From Isoetes taiwanensis (Eukaryota; Streptophyta; Lycopodiopsida; Isoetales; Isoetaceae), in the NCBI GenBank assembly GCA_021234155.1, contig JAJEKV010000025.1, forward strand, positions 4,367,773 to 4,431,772: a stretch of 64,000 nucleotides of DNA. Reading direction: 5' to 3'. Both the position numbers and the translations under genes were made by a program. Positions within the stretch are counted from its first letter, which is position 1, and the number at the start of each line of letters is the position of its first letter. Shown one piece after another: positions 1-12,100 of this stretch. The notes under the pieces are model-generated. The model had not been told where the DNA came from. It searched no databases and worked only from the letters and a program-made list of their open reading frames with translations.

Positions 1-757
1 TTGTAGTGCGACTTGTGTCTGCTGTCGTCAATGAGCAGGGTATTATCAATCCAAAAACTTGGGAATTGATTGTAAACCTTCCCTTCAAGAAAATGGGCTT
101 ACTCTTGATCGAGAACCCTGTATTCATGCATTTATCTTGGCTCTATAAAAAAAGAAACTTTGAAGCAAATTTTGATATTCCATGGTTACTAACTAGGTGC
201 ATGTTTTGTGCTAACATGCTAGACCATATTGCGATCTTAGACTTATCGATGAACTAGGACATAAACTCTATAAAGCCCGGCCATAAAATGATAGTTATCA
301 GCTTGTTCAGTCGATGCAAGACGACATCAGGTTCCTTGGCTAATGATATGTGCTCATTCTTATCATACAACTTTACCAACAACACTGTTGAAGTAAGAAA
401 TTATGAGAGATTCTGTTGACCTTGTACTCCTCTAACGACAAGTGGAGGCAAGAGACTCGATGACACTTCCTCTTCAACAACTTGCACCTTTGCCAAAGGA
501 GCGGTTATAGAGAAAGACTTCCTTGCATCAACATAATAGTTGGAAACTTTCAATTATTGAAACAGTTTCAAAAATTGACTGCCTGCAAACACAAACACCA
601 ACCTTGATACGTTTTGCTGGCGGATTTCATCAGCTTTGTTCTTTTTCTTCCTATCTTCTCCCACCTTTTTACGCATTGCATGATCTTCAGATTCTGCAAT
701 CACTATATAGCAACAACTGCACTTGCTGGAAAACATCCAATATTAATTGCAGAACAA
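1..757. other. Left flank, interior of Helitron H0; no recognisable gene
   Basis: Short open frames occur here (for example 6-257, 83 codons), but none shows a domain I recognise. By position this is the interior of the Helitron whose 3' end lies at 56017, since the retrotransposon R1 begins at 833. The Helitron 5' end is not visible and probably lies left of the window. I see no Rep or helicase motif. Confidence 0.4.
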
Positions 758-832
758 AGTACTCTAGGTTATGCACAACCACTTGAATAATGCAAGTTTG
801 CAAGGTATGTGGACACAATTCAATAAGTTCAT
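758..832 (+). repeat. Subterminal repeat of H0, copy 1
   Basis: This stretch (AGTAC..., TGCACAACCACTTG, ...AATTCAATAAGTTCAT) recurs in diverged form at 55902-55974, on the other side of retrotransposon R1. The two copies are in direct orientation, so they look like a pre-existing tandem repeat near the 3' end of H0 into which R1 inserted. The last five bases, TTCAT, are the R1 target-site duplication. Confidence 0.7.
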
Positions 833-1116
833 TGTTACAGGTGCTTCCAAGGGCATAGCCGGAATCGGGCCCTTGACGGACATCCATGAGCACAGGTTAC
901 TATTGGTCGCGATTGCCGAGGCGAGATTCAATGGGCGTGTTGATTGATCTACTCGACCTTCGGATGCGGGGTAAATGGTATTAATGGCTAGCGGCGGGTA
1001 ATGGTTTGCTAGGGGGTACTAATATTGTTAAATATTAGTGCGACAAGGGCTAGCAGGGTTTGTCGAGGCAGTAGGCCTATATGGTTGCATGATTAACATT
1101 AAAATATTAATGTTAA
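833..1116 (+). repeat. R1 left LTR, 5' segment
   Basis: It begins TGTTACAGGTGCTTCC and is nearly identical to 27548-27831 of the right LTR. The match stops after ...AATATTAATGTTAA, where Helitron H1 begins with CTAG. The LTR resumes at 20487. Confidence 0.9.
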
Positions 1117-1144
1117 CTAGTTATGGTGCCCGGTGTTGCCGGGC
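1117..1144 (-). other. H1 3' terminus: hairpin and CTAG
   Basis: On the plus strand this is CTAG, TTATGGT, then the hairpin GCCCGGTGTTGCCGGGC at 1128-1144. Read in reverse complement it matches the hairpin and end layout of H2 and H0, with a stem of similar sequence. Confidence 0.8.
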
Positions 1145-1400
1145 GTAATTACAATTCTACTATAAAGCTATGTAATAAGATGTAGGATTTAGGAGCATAT
1201 GTAGGGTTGTTAATAATGTTCCTTTTAAGTTATTGTCCAACTTGGATGTCACATTTACAACTATTGAAAGGTCAAACAATTGCAACTATTGAAATTCAAC
1301 AACTCTATTTTCTTCATGGCATTTGGATTCATGGGTGAAAGTATGCTGGTGGGTAGCAAAAGCATGCGTCCGGACGCATGCTTATAGCAGGGTTTTAGCC

Positions 1401-1446
1401 CGCTTAAAGCACCCCTGCTTTTGCTTAATTTGGGGTGCTTTAAGCG
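1401..1446. repeat. Subterminal inverted repeat of T-A
   Basis: CGCTTAAAGCACCCC (1401-1415) and its exact reverse complement GGGGTGCTTTAAGCG (1432-1446) form a 15-bp stem with a 16-base loop. The core AAGCACCCC recurs near the ends and inside T-B, and AGCACCCC occurs near the right end of T-C. A transposase-binding role is only an inference. Confidence 0.7.
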
Positions 1447-1531
1447 TAACTGCCCGTCATTTTTTTTACGCCCTTCATGTACTAACACGTCCACCTCACG
1501 AATGAACCGTTAGGATAATGATTGTGGGTTT

Positions 1532-4500
1532 TTGGCTGGATTTTCGCGCGAGTGGTGTGGTAGTACGTTGCAAATTGGATTACTTCGTCATGGGCCGCGA
1601 AAATTCTCCCTCCAATTCAATTATCCTCCCTCTCTCAGGAATTTCATGGCGCTCCCTGATACCGGCCTGGAGGCAATCACGCGTTTAGCATTGGATTTTC
1701 GGCCTGATGAATCCCAATACAGTGTTCCAAATTTGTTGGATGTCAATCCAACACAGGAAATATCACGTGAAGATCCAGTTTCCTCTGCAATTTACAAGAA
1801 ATTGGATGCGAGAGAAAAAGAGAATCTGATTAAGGAATAAGATGAAAAGAAACGGTTGAGCGGGGAGGATCTGAGCATGAGGCAGGCAAAGAAATAGCCA
1901 AGCAAGTAGTTGATTACTTCAATAAGCTCACCAAAAGCATTCACCGGAACTCAAGGCTGATGTGATGAAGAGGGTGGTTCATCACCACGAAATGGAAATC
2001 TCGAACTGGACTTTTGCCAAATCAAAGGAGTGCAAAGGCGTGAAGTCTTTGCTCAACAACTTAAACAGACAATGGCAGCCACAAAGAGGCTAAGGAACCA
2101 TGATATTTGGAGAGCGAACCCTCAACACTTGTGATGACTTCTTCCACAAATTCGAGATGCAATTCCACTATGGCGGGGGCTGTTAGGTACATCTATTTCT
2201 TGTCTTCATGCCCGTGCTTCTTCATGCTTTCAAGTGCTTGTATCTGGCAGAGTGATCTTTGGCCGGGATATGTTCATTGATACATGTGCAATATTTCTTA
2301 TGATAGGTTGCATGAGGTCAACAATTGCAACTGCTGCATTAAGGAAATCGGAAGCCTTCCTTGGAAATGGTCCGTGGTCTGCTTTCCAAAAGAGGTTGAG
2401 GTCGCGATTCTCTCACCCCCTTGCAAAGCAAAGCATAACAGAATTCTGGAAAGAAAACAGCAGAGTCTCTCCTTGCAAGAAAGATGTTGTGAACACTGTT
2501 GGAGAGTCAGGCTTCCGAATTTCTTATCCCTTGCACCTTCTGGAGGTCACACAGGTATAAGTTTCCATACAAACTTTTTTTTCGCTATTTCTAACCAAAG
2601 GCCACCATTCAACAAGTACTATATCAACAATACAAAAAGGGACATCCTGAACACCCTGTTTGCTTAAAGGCTTTCGAGAAGTTGAAGCCTATTTATGTGA
2701 AGAAAGTATCAGAAAGGGAAACCTGTTGTTGCATATACCATATGAAGTTGGAGTATGCCAGGGTAGCACTGAATGCATTAAGGTCAGCGAAAACTGGATT
2801 CCATGGTGAAGAGTGCAAGTGCACCTGCGAGGTCTGTGGACCTGGTGAGAAGTGTCAGGCCAGCCAACATACGTATGACTCAACCAAATGGCTGAGCTCG
2901 GAGGGTCTGTGGTTTGCAACAAGGGCGCAGGGTGAAGAATGGTATAAACATGACCGCTTGATGCGCACATGTCGGCAGTGGCAACCTAAAAGTCTTCCTA
3001 TATGTCCAAGAGAAAGAGAGAATCCGAAGTTCTTGCTTGAATGGAAGACGTTTGAAAAGGTAATACTCTCTTTATTGTTTCTTTGGCATCTTCGATATGT
3101 CTTTGTCATCTCGCGGCTCTACTGCTTTTGTGCTTTCAACTTGCGCTGATCTTCTTTTTTTTATGCTACAGACCTTGTTACAGATTCCAGTGGAGACAGA
3201 AGAAGCTGATGGAGTTGCAGCCTGCGTTACCAAGGAAGTGCCAGGTGGCAGCAGAAAGAAAAAGATCTAATGCCACCAAGAAGGGAAACCAAAGTAAGAA
3301 GTCCAAGGTAGGCGGTGGGACCTCCACGGAAAGCAAGCACAAAGCCCGAGAAGAATGGAAACAAAAGTAAGAAATCCAAAGGCTTGGTAGGACCGCGACT
3401 GAAGTCTGCGGCCAAGTTGAGAAGAAGGGAAACAAAAGTAAGAAATCCAAGGCGCACTGTGGGACCACGACTTTGAAGCTGCAGCCTAAAGATGAGACCT
3501 CAAATGGCAAGGGGAAAAAAAAAAGGACCAAAGCCGGTTCTTAGATTGTCTTACAAGAGAACGGCGGTGAAGGCTTTCATTTCATATCGTGTTCCACGTT
3601 GAAGATATTAGTGTCACACAATTCTGAGGGCTAGGTGGCGGCCATGCAATTCAAGAGGTGCTTGGACAATATCCAAGATGGCACCATTGTTTCAGAATTG
3701 ATTTTGGCCGAGAATTACAAACATCAAAATACAAAGGGAGGTTCAAAGCCGACATTGGCACAATGACCAAATAACAATTCTCGTCCACATCACGTATAGG
3801 ATGGGCAAAGCAGCTACGGGATCGAAAGCTATTGAAGGAAACCCATTTTACTTGAGTGATGACAAGATTCATGACACTCTTTTTTGTGCAACACTTGTCT
3901 TAGAAAGCACAATTCATGGCTAGTATCAAATGGTGTAGAATTCTCCGGGCATATAGTTTGGTCGGATGGTTGTTCTAGCCAATTCAAATCTGCCGACCAT
4001 TCTATTTCCTACCAAGATATCACCACGAGCTAGGGAAGGAAATAATATGGAATTTCTTTAGGACAGCCCATGGTAAGGGAGAGCACGATGGGCAAGGGCC
4101 TCAAAGGGGCATTCACTAGAGAGCAGCTCAAGTATGATGGAGTGAGATTTAGGGGTCTCTTTGCCTGCACACAATAATTCGCTATGAGTTGGAATGAAGG
4201 TGCCGACAACAGGGGACATCAAGAGGTAATATGCTTTCATCTGCATTCATCTGCTTTTAACGTGCTTTCATCTGCTTCACAAAGTGCTTTTATCTGCTTT
4301 TATCTGCTGTGTAATGCTGTAATGTGCCTCTGACTTGTATGTGAACTGCAATAGTTGTTCTGGCTTTTTGCAGGCACTTTTGGTTCATTGGAAAGGATGA
4401 TGTTGATAGGACAGACCGGCTGGACTGTGCCAGGGTAGAAGGGACGAAGGAAATACATACGACATCGGGACATACTTGGCCAAATCAAGCACAAAAGGGT

Positions 4501-4950
4501 GGCTCATAGAGGTTTAAGTTGTTTACGTAACTGTAACCGGTTTGAAAGGAAACTGGTCATCTTGTGTGAACAAGCGAGAGGTTAAAGAATGGAAATATGT
4601 TACTCTAAAGCCCCAAAGTCTCTTTGGTGAAGGCATGAGAAGACCAAATCGATGAGGCATTTTTGAAGGTGATGGAGAATGGCTTAGTGGAAACATAGAG
4701 GAAGGTGATAACTTTTTGTTGTTGCAGGAGGGAAATCGGAGAATGCAGATTTCTATGTGGTCAAATGTGTTAAGCCGAGGCATATCCTTGACAGAATTGT
4801 CAAGGATAGGCTGGTCGAACCTTCAATGTCGATGAACATGTGTTGGCTGGTTTGTACTATCTTTGTCGGCCCGATGGTACTTGGGAGCTACTTGAAGACA
4901 AAGGTCCGACCTTCGATCTGATCATCACGTATCAGCCATCAAGTTTGAGA
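1532..4950 (+). pseudogene. Putative DDE-like transposase of T-A (decayed)
   Basis: No single frame is open. The pieces line up in order with the T-C gene at 49998-47257. An N-terminal stretch is at 1647-1840. A KEIAKQVVDYFNKL segment lies near 1890. A Cys-rich block at 2700-2870 (ETCCCIYHMKLEYARVA, then CxCxxCGPGxxCQA) looks zinc-binding. A GT-AG intron runs from about 3060 to 3172. A Lys-rich tail segment repeats at 3180-3530. The catalytic-like part is at 3620-4140: KRCLDNIQDGTIVS, KETHF, VWSDGCSSQFKS, IIWNFFRTAHGKGEHDG and KRAFTREQLK. C-terminal pieces run to about 4950. I infer DDE-like chemistry from the spaced Asp/Glu-bearing motifs and the position in an element with TIRs. No named family is asserted. 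Frameshifts and stops make it non-functional as read. Confidence 0.75.
4225..4320 (+). repeat. Short tandem repeat (TTTCATCTGCTT type)
   Basis: About seven degenerate copies of TT(T)(C/A)ATCTGCTT lie inside T-A, between transposase blocks, probably in an intron. Similar ATCT-rich minisatellites lie in T-B (17482-17690). Confidence 0.6.
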
Positions 4951-5099
4951 TGAATCGATTCACGGCACTAACAGATTTTCCCTTGATCGGGCTACTCACC
5001 GATGATCCTTGACGGTCGCCATATGAAGGTTGAATATGCTTTTGACCTAGTTGTTTTATCATTTTAACAGTCCAAAGTAGTTACTTGTGTACTTGTCTC

Positions 5100-5230
5100 A
5101 AATTTTGATCATTATATTGGAGACAATGCTTGTGAGTATTGGAGTCTTTTAGTATTGGAAACAATGCTTGTAGTAGTGTTTGTATTGGAGTATTTTAGTC
5201 TTTGGAAACAATGCTTGTAGTATTGCGAGA
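5100..5230 (+). repeat. Tandem repeat between the convergent genes of T-A
   Basis: Diverged copies of a unit of about 55-60 bases built on TATTGGAG...GGAAACAATGCTTGTAGTA. It lies where the 3' ends of the two convergent T-A genes meet. Confidence 0.6.
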
Positions 5231-5293
5231 GTAAGCTTGATATATATTACAGAAAATTGTACACTCAATATTTGAGACATCTTACAAGATCAC

Positions 5294-6256
5294 TCAATAC
5301 TCAAGATATAACACAAAGTAATCTGCATATATTACAAAAAAGTAGTGTACAATGGTTACTTCATAAGTCATCGAAGTCCTCAAATCTATGCTCGTCGCCG
5401 GGAAGGGTGCCCGGTTGCCTTTGTACTTCAATAGGAGCATTGAGGATATAGTAGGTTGAGAGACAAGGTAGTTGTTGAGACGGTAATCCAAAGACCTTTG
5501 AATCGTCTCCGGGCCAACCATGCATCGATTGAAATCAATTTGTGAGATCGTTTCCTGTACTGTATGAGAGGCCAAGTATTCCAAAGCCGGACACACAAAC
5601 TTCTGCAAAAAATTGTCCTCTTCTTGCCCCTTGAAAGGCATAACAGGAACGGTTGTGTGTGCAGGGTTTAGAAACCCTTTGTGCAAAGGTCATCAACCAA
5701 GAAAAATCATACCATGATATTGAGGAAAATCCTCAAGAACAACCTTCAACTCCTTGAAAAATAGTTGCTTTTCGTCTTTGGTTGGATGCTGCATGCATAG
5801 CAATGCTCTTGACCATATATCTTCAAGAATGCAGTGCGGCAGATCGTGGAACAATGCATCCACCATATCCCTTGTATGCGAAGTAGAGAAGCACTCCAAA
5901 TCACAACATCAAACCTCTGCGGTGCCACTCCACAAACTCATGATACCACGGTGCATAAATGAGGTACTTACTTGCGGTTTCTTTTACAACATGGTTCGTT
6001 TGTGGTGGATGCAAGATTTTTTGATTCATTCTCCTCTGTTATTAATGCGTGCCCGATTACACCATTTATGTCAAGCACCATGCACTTCCGTGGGTGTCCA
6101 TCCCTCGACGTTTGCAACCACTTGTCGATGGGCTTTTCGATCGTGCTTGTCATCTTTGGGCCGTCTTTGGGAAGTGCTATCTGGGCGTCTTTGGATCTTT
6201 GGGAAGTGCTATCCGGGCGTCTTTGGAAGTTGCTTTGCGACTTCTTTGGACTCACG
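5294..6256 (-). pseudogene. FCP1/NIF-like HAD phosphatase region, 3' part of T-A gene 1
   Basis: Read on the minus strand, blocks of the FCP1 homology (NLI-interacting-factor-like) domain appear in the right order. First is a Ser/Pro/Lys-rich stretch. Then comes KCMVLDINGVIGHAL, the HAD motif I position; Asn in the second acidic place also occurs in a plant NIF-like subfamily. Next is FDVVIWSASLL near 5910, the usual (V/I)WS(S/A) motif. Then come GQEHCYACSIQPKTK, FFKELKVVLEDFPQYHG and a frameshifted LVDD-like segment. NPAHTTVPVMPF and a C-terminal tail follow. Members of this family dephosphorylate phosphoserine, for example on the RNA polymerase II tail. Whether this copy was active is unknown. 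Frameshifts lie at about 5700 and 5930. It follows the RING-like gene in the same orientation and may be its C-terminus or a separate captured gene. Confidence 0.72.
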
Positions 6257-6382
6257 GTTTATCTTTGCTACCGGTGATGGAGAGTCTTTGATAGCCATAG
6301 CTAGATACATCCTTACTAGTATCTCCCTGTCCCCAATGTATGGGTGTTTCCTGGCTATCAGTAACCCGTACCAAGTGGTGGC

Positions 6383-6700
6383 TTAGGGTCCTTGGTCTCC
6401 TGCAAAATCAAAAGTGGTGCTACAATTACCAACTGAAACTGGCAGGACATTATGCCAAGTGAAATAAGACAAGTAAAATAACTGCTTGAACTTAAATATT
6501 GGATTGCACCTTTTATATGTAAGAGTTTGTTTTTGCACTTTGGTTTCTTCATTATCTGTCTGGGTTCTCTCACTATCTTCAGCCTCAGATTCAGTAAGCA
6601 CCACTTGTGGCTGCCTTCTCCTTCTGCATGCAAATGCATATTGATCCCTAGGTTGAAACTCGAAACAAATTTTACAAGGACACAATGGGGGAAAAAACAT
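6383..6700 (-). pseudogene. Putative linker exon of T-A gene 1
   Basis: A minus-strand open stretch contains QPRDQYAFACRRRRQPQVVL followed by an acidic, Glu/Asp/Thr-rich run. It sits between the RING-like part and the FCP1-like part and has the charged composition of the gene 1 tails in T-B and T-C. The exon limits are not fixed. Confidence 0.4.
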
Positions 6701-7119
6701 ATATTATGGTATTACACAAAAACCTTTTAACTGATCGTTTTGCCAAGTCTTGTGCAAACAAAATTGGCCCTGAAACGAGTACATATAAATTACATTAGAC
6801 AGCTGTTTTTTTTCCTAGTGCCACGCCTATAGGCACGTCCTCATCAACCGAATCATCTGACTCACCCTCACTCTCGGGGTCCAGGACCTTTTTGGTCCTG
6901 GACCTTGTGAGTTCTGTGATTCTGGCTCACAACCTTGTTCACACGCTTATCCACTATATTCGGGTCTTCAACATCCTTGTTCCGCCCCTGCATCAGCAAA
7001 GGTTAGAGGAGGCCTTTGTAGAGGTTCTTCACGCGGAATTTGGAACTATATTGTATTTCTCAACATCGTCAGAACTACTGGAATCTGCTTTGGACCGTGT
7101 TGGTGTCTTTAGCACGTTG

Positions 7120-8779
7120 CTTTAGTCTTTGCAATGTGTCTTGGCCTTGCTTTTGCCTCGTCTTCATTCACTTCGCCTACAGCGCTTCTAATGTACCCCA
7201 CTTCAGAAACAAACGCGTGTACCTTTTTTGGTCGTTCTTGCTTGTGGAGTTCGAGTCCTTGTAGACTTGTGTCCGGGGGTCCTTTTACTAAGAGGTGTTT
7301 TGACATGCTTCCTTTTCCTGTTGCTATCTGGAGTTGTAGCTACCACCTCATCTAGGTCAATTGTCTCAACTATTTGTTTGTGTGCTGCCCCAGCATGTAA
7401 GGGTTCCTGCTTGACTGTCTTCCCCAATTCCTCCACTAAGCCTGGCTGAACCAAGCTTTTCGAGCATTCGAGGCGATGTGTCTTCTCCATAAGCAAACTT
7501 CGGGCGGTGACATGATATACGGGCCACATTTCAGCTTGGACTTAGGGTGTAATCATCACGGAATGCCAGGCCGCATGTGGAGCATCGCTCCTCATCTCCA
7601 ATTGGCAACCAATGTCACAGGATAGATGCTCACAAGTCGCCTCTCCTTGTAAGTTCCCTAAGCTGTTGAGATTACAGAAATCTTTGCTTGGCTTTTGCAA
7701 GTTGCACTTCAAGTTTGCAACCTCAGCAGCTATAGTGGCCACCTGTTGAACTATCCCCTCATCTATTGGGCCACCCCCATTTCAACAAGGGCTTTGAGCA
7801 TGTACTCGCCATGTCTTTCCTCTCTCTCAAGCTCGATGCTTCAGAGGCACCAACATCGGGGACTGTATTTGCTTGAAGACGTGAGATGTTGTCTTTAATT
7901 TTCTGCAATTTCTCTTAAAGCCAAGAAGAAAGCTCCCTTTAGCCGGGACCGGGACAACTAGCTCCTTCTTGGAGACTAAATCAACTTCTTTGCGTGTCTA
8001 GGGTTTTCACCAAATCTTTGCATAGGACTTCCAGCGTGATATGTTCTCCCCATAAGCCGTGTAAGGCGTTGGGCGCGGTCAAAAGCTCCTTATGGACGGC
8101 CTCCCTTCTAATTTAATACCGCTGCCTCCCCGGCCGGGCCTTTTCGCTATGCTTTCAGGTCTTTGTGGTTTGCCGAGATTTGTTTGGCCTCTTGCCACAA
8201 CTTGCTTGAGCACCTTTGCTTCTGCGGTTCACTTTTAACCTTGGCTCTTTGTAGGCTCTACTCTTTGCAAACGAATCGCCCAATTAACCTTGAACTTCGT
8301 GGATCCCGCTTTGCTCGAGGCGCTTATTGAATGCAAATAGGTATGATACTGTCTTTCTAACTTCTCTGTTCTTCAACCCGTCCGGGTATATTTTGGCTCG
8401 AAGCTCTATTAGAGCTTCTTCGTGCTCTGGCCTCACCTTGTCAATGGAAGTTTTGCCAGGAATGACCCCGTTGGTATCCCAAACTTCATTGTACTCTGCT
8501 GCCCAGATATGAGGTCCGGCTCGAAATTGAGAGGGATGAACGCCCCTCGTTTGGCGTGACACTGCATACGCATGGAAGTCTTCTTCGGGTTCGGCAATCA
8601 GCCCGGTCCGGTCTTAAAGGGAACGTTTCTCCGCCTGGAAGAATGCAAGAAAATCGAATTAACGTGGTTGAACCCTAAACCCATTGAAATTTTGTTTTGT
8701 TGCTTTTTGCTTACCCTCGATAATGGGTTCCGTTGGAATTATCGCTTGAGCGGGCGGATCAATCACCTTCTTTACCATG
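7120..8779 (-). pseudogene. T-A gene 1: N-terminal domain, coiled coil, RING-like finger (decayed)
   Basis: The start chosen is the ATG at 8779 (MVKKVIDPPAQA). Exon 2 (8562-8284) carries DKVRPEHEEALIELRAKIYP and KNREVRKTVSYLFAFNKR. These align with T-B (KARPEFAALVRDLAGRVY, KNKEARVYFARAFAWQ) and T-C (EVRTQFARAFAWQ). A broken heptad-rich middle follows, then LKCGPVYHVTARSLLMEKT, LECSKSLVQPGLVEELGK at the RING-like position, and a basic Lys/Arg/Thr tail. The second half of the Cys/His ligand set is partly lost compared with T-B. The role is unknown. Conservation of the gene in three elements argues for a job in transposition or in dealing with host control. FCP1-like blocks follow downstream. 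Confidence 0.7.
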
Positions 8780-9117
8780 GTTGATCCGCTTTGTATAAAG
8801 TGGAACCGAAAAGCGCAAATTCGCGGGTTGCTTGGCGGAGTAGAAAAGTTGGGGAAGAGAGATTTGGAAAACACAAATTGAAAGTTCGTTCGCTTGTCTA
8901 GTGGTTCCGTTGCGGGGTCGCTTTCATTCATCGGGCGGCAAATGGTAATGATTGTATAAACGGCACCGGCTAGACGAATAGATCTAAAATATAGGTGGTA
9001 CTATATAGGTGAAGGGTGGGAAAAAAAATGTATGACGGGTGGGAAAAAATGTATTTTGGGTGCTGGTGCTGGTGCTGGGGTCGCGTTTTTTTGCTACCCA
9101 CCAGCATACTTTCACCC

Positions 9118-12100
9118 TCATGCAACAGAGTTAAAGATCCAACAGTTTCCTTCATTGTAAAATGACAATTGCATCAACATACTGTAAAAGTGGGGTATAT
9201 GTTTTTTACAACAGTTGCAGTGAACCCATTGCGACCTGTTTGGCATGTAAAGTAGTTCTTATGTAGGTTATTATTATGTGGCATGTAAAGTGAAGAATAT
9301 TTCAAAGAAATGGGGAATGGATTGCCATCCTAGAGCATACCGAGATGTTTATTCCAAGAGCACTCTAAAATATGACAATGTTGTAAATATTGTTCCGAGT
9401 TGTATATGACTCACAAACCCTTTGCAATAACAAAATAGAATGGCCCTATTGAAGATGATTTGTTACATCTATTAGCAAATGGCAGTAAGAACCATGAAGT
9501 TGACTAATAACAAATCTCGTTGTTGTTGCACCTAAGTAGAATTCTATTGTAGGCAAGCATGAAGTAGCATAGGTAGACTACGTTGCTAAATTGAATTAGG
9601 GGCAAGAGAAAAATAGGAGAATTGAGAAAGACAATTATTAAACGTATAGGTAACAACACCTCTAATCACCTCTTCCATTTACCTTAACATTCAATGCCAT
9701 AAACAATATGGCTGTCATTTACGAATATGAATAGCATGTAAGTTGCATGGCTGGCAATGAAGAATCTACATTCATTCGAATAAGAACATAAATAAAATTG
9801 TGAGATTAACTATCACGATGTAGCTTCAAACTTGGACGTTCTGGACCTAATATTACTTGCCACAAAAGGTAAAACACATGAGGAAGACATTCAATCTTTG
9901 CAATTGCATCTGGGCATTGCTTAATATGCTCATGTTTTGCCAATACATTGCAAATAAGAATGGCAAGACATTCAATTTTTGCAATTGCATCTGGGCATTG
10001 CTTAATATGCTCATGTTTTGCCAATACATTGCAAATAAGAATGGCGTAATATGATCCGAGGGGCATCTAAATCAATAGTGGTGTGTCCAAATACGGTTAA
10101 TGCTCCACACATTTGTTGGGGCATTAACCATTAACCATGAAGGAGCACAAACCGTGAAGAATCATTTACAACCACGTCATTTCTAGAATCAAGAATAGAA
10201 CAAAGAAGAATCTCCCAAAGTAGTAGAGAATTAGCATAAAGAGGGATATAATTGTAGATGTAATTTGTTAGTCTCTTGTCATGTTTCTAACTGGAATCTC
10301 TTTACACAAAATAGCCTCAAGTGTTACCGAACTTCCTAAAGCTAAATGGGAATTGGCATATGAATTGAAGATTTCATATGAATTGAAGATGGGTTTAACG
10401 ATTGTGTCTCTGCTTCGTCTAGATAGATTTATCTAAAGGTCTTGTCAAGATTGAATAGTATAACAATATTGAATGATTAGGATTGAGATCATTAGGATTT
10501 TGTTCAACATCGCCCAAATGTTTGAACTACCAATAAGGTTTGTTTTACACAAAAGTCAAGGAAACAACAAACTAAGAGAAACGTATCTCACAATTTACAA
10601 CATCTCATATTGTGAAATTTGAAAGCTCTGAACGTAAAAAAAATCTATTCTTTTTTATTATAAGTCTACAATAGAAATTGTCCTTGAAATAATACTACAA
10701 CTAAATAAACTTGCTGAAGAAGGGAATCATGGCAAATGCACATTCATATTTGATGGTTACCAAATGAATACTTGAGATTATACATTCAAAAATTATAACT
10801 ACATTTGATGTTGATGACTATAAAATGTTTGACTATAAAATGTTTGTGTTGTTTATTAATTAGGCATCAAAACGTTTTGTGAATGAAAAGTAGAATCTTT
10901 TCGTGACAGCATTTGCCTCTTTTGGTTTGCATAGCAAGAGTAGTGCTTGCATATTTAATGGGTATTGAATAACTGAACTCTGCATTTGGCTCTTCTAAAT
11001 CGCATGGCAATGAAAGCTTGCAAATTACCAAAGAAAATCCTCTTTAACTTTAGGCAGACATGTATTAGTTATAGATCTAGAATGTTGTCTATAGATAATG
11101 AATAGTGAAAAAGCAGAAGACCAAAGATATAAAACATGCCCATTCTCAACATGCTTATAAAATATGCTGGTATGATTCCTTGTTTAGCTCTCAACAACGT
11201 TGGTAACGACAAATAATCTCTAGATTCTGGACGTTAGCTCTCAACAGAATAAATGAATAAATTGTGCACATTGGGCATTATTTCAAAATGCTTTAAACAG
11301 GCTGGTGTGACACCTTATTCAGCCCTCAACAGATTTTATACAAATAAGTAATCTCTATATTGTGCACATTAGCTGTCAACAGATTTTGTGAAATAAATAA
11401 CCTCTTTATTGTGCACATTGGGCATGTATCTCAAATCATTGCAACATAGCCAAAGGCCAGGCGATACTATTCATCATAACCACTTTAATAGACTTGTTAG
11501 TATGGCAAATTTAAATATTCATTCGACAATGAAGTGCATAGACAAATAAGAAGTTATAAAAGAAAATATTTGTTGGACAAAAAAACAGGTATCTCAGGGC
11601 CATCTCTGTCAAGAACATGCTTGTTCTAGCTTGAAAGAAAAAATTGCTGGCCAGAATACGAATACATTGGCTGTCTGCTATGCGCAATGAGTAAACATAA
11701 TACTATGGGAACATTGGTGCAAATTTAAAATAGCAGATGCATAGGTGATACAATTCTTAAGTACTCTAATAGATATGTTTTATTCGTAAGCATTTTAATG
11801 ATTAGCTTGAAGGGTGTCACCTCTATGGACTGCTTGGCTACAGATTTGGAAGGTCTTGAGACTTAATTTGATGATGAGATAAGACTTGTGTCTTGTTCTT
11901 CAGATATGCAATGCTTTTTGATAAATGTCCTTAGTGTTGGACTGGTAGTGGCAAACCATCATCTGCATAAGAATAGTATTTTGGCCCTCAATTTGTAGTA
12001 GGCACTCATCTGCATTGGTAGATTTGCAGGTGGCAAATACTACAAAGTAAGAAATGCGTACCATGTTAAACACATATCAAACCAACATATGGCTGTAGAC

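Larger units (their letters stand above)
1333..9117 (+). mobile_element. T-A: DNA transposon with GGGT ends and 4-bp TSD
   Basis: The 29-bp terminal inverted repeats are perfect (1333-1361 and 9089-9117, starting GGGTGAAAGTATGCTGG). The TSD is TCAT (1329-1332 and 9118-9121). The 7.8-kb element has two convergent gene remains: a putative transposase on the plus strand from the left (about 1532-4950), and the coiled-coil/RING-like gene with an FCP1-like part on the minus strand from the right (about 8780-5290). Both reading frames are broken repeatedly. T-B and T-C have the same plan. The 4-bp TSD recalls the Sola superfamily, but I cannot place the transposase from sequence alone. Confidence 0.92.

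Noticed and set aside
1-8. TTGTAGTG at the window start as the missing right end of the CACTA element
   Set aside because: Only eight bases match, it lies on the wrong side of the left terminus at 21987, and it cannot be extended.
34-40. Helitron Rep or helicase genes for H0, H1 or H2
   Set aside because: I looked for Rep HUH-type and helicase motif strings in the regions belonging to the Helitrons and saw none; all three seem non-autonomous or incomplete in this window.
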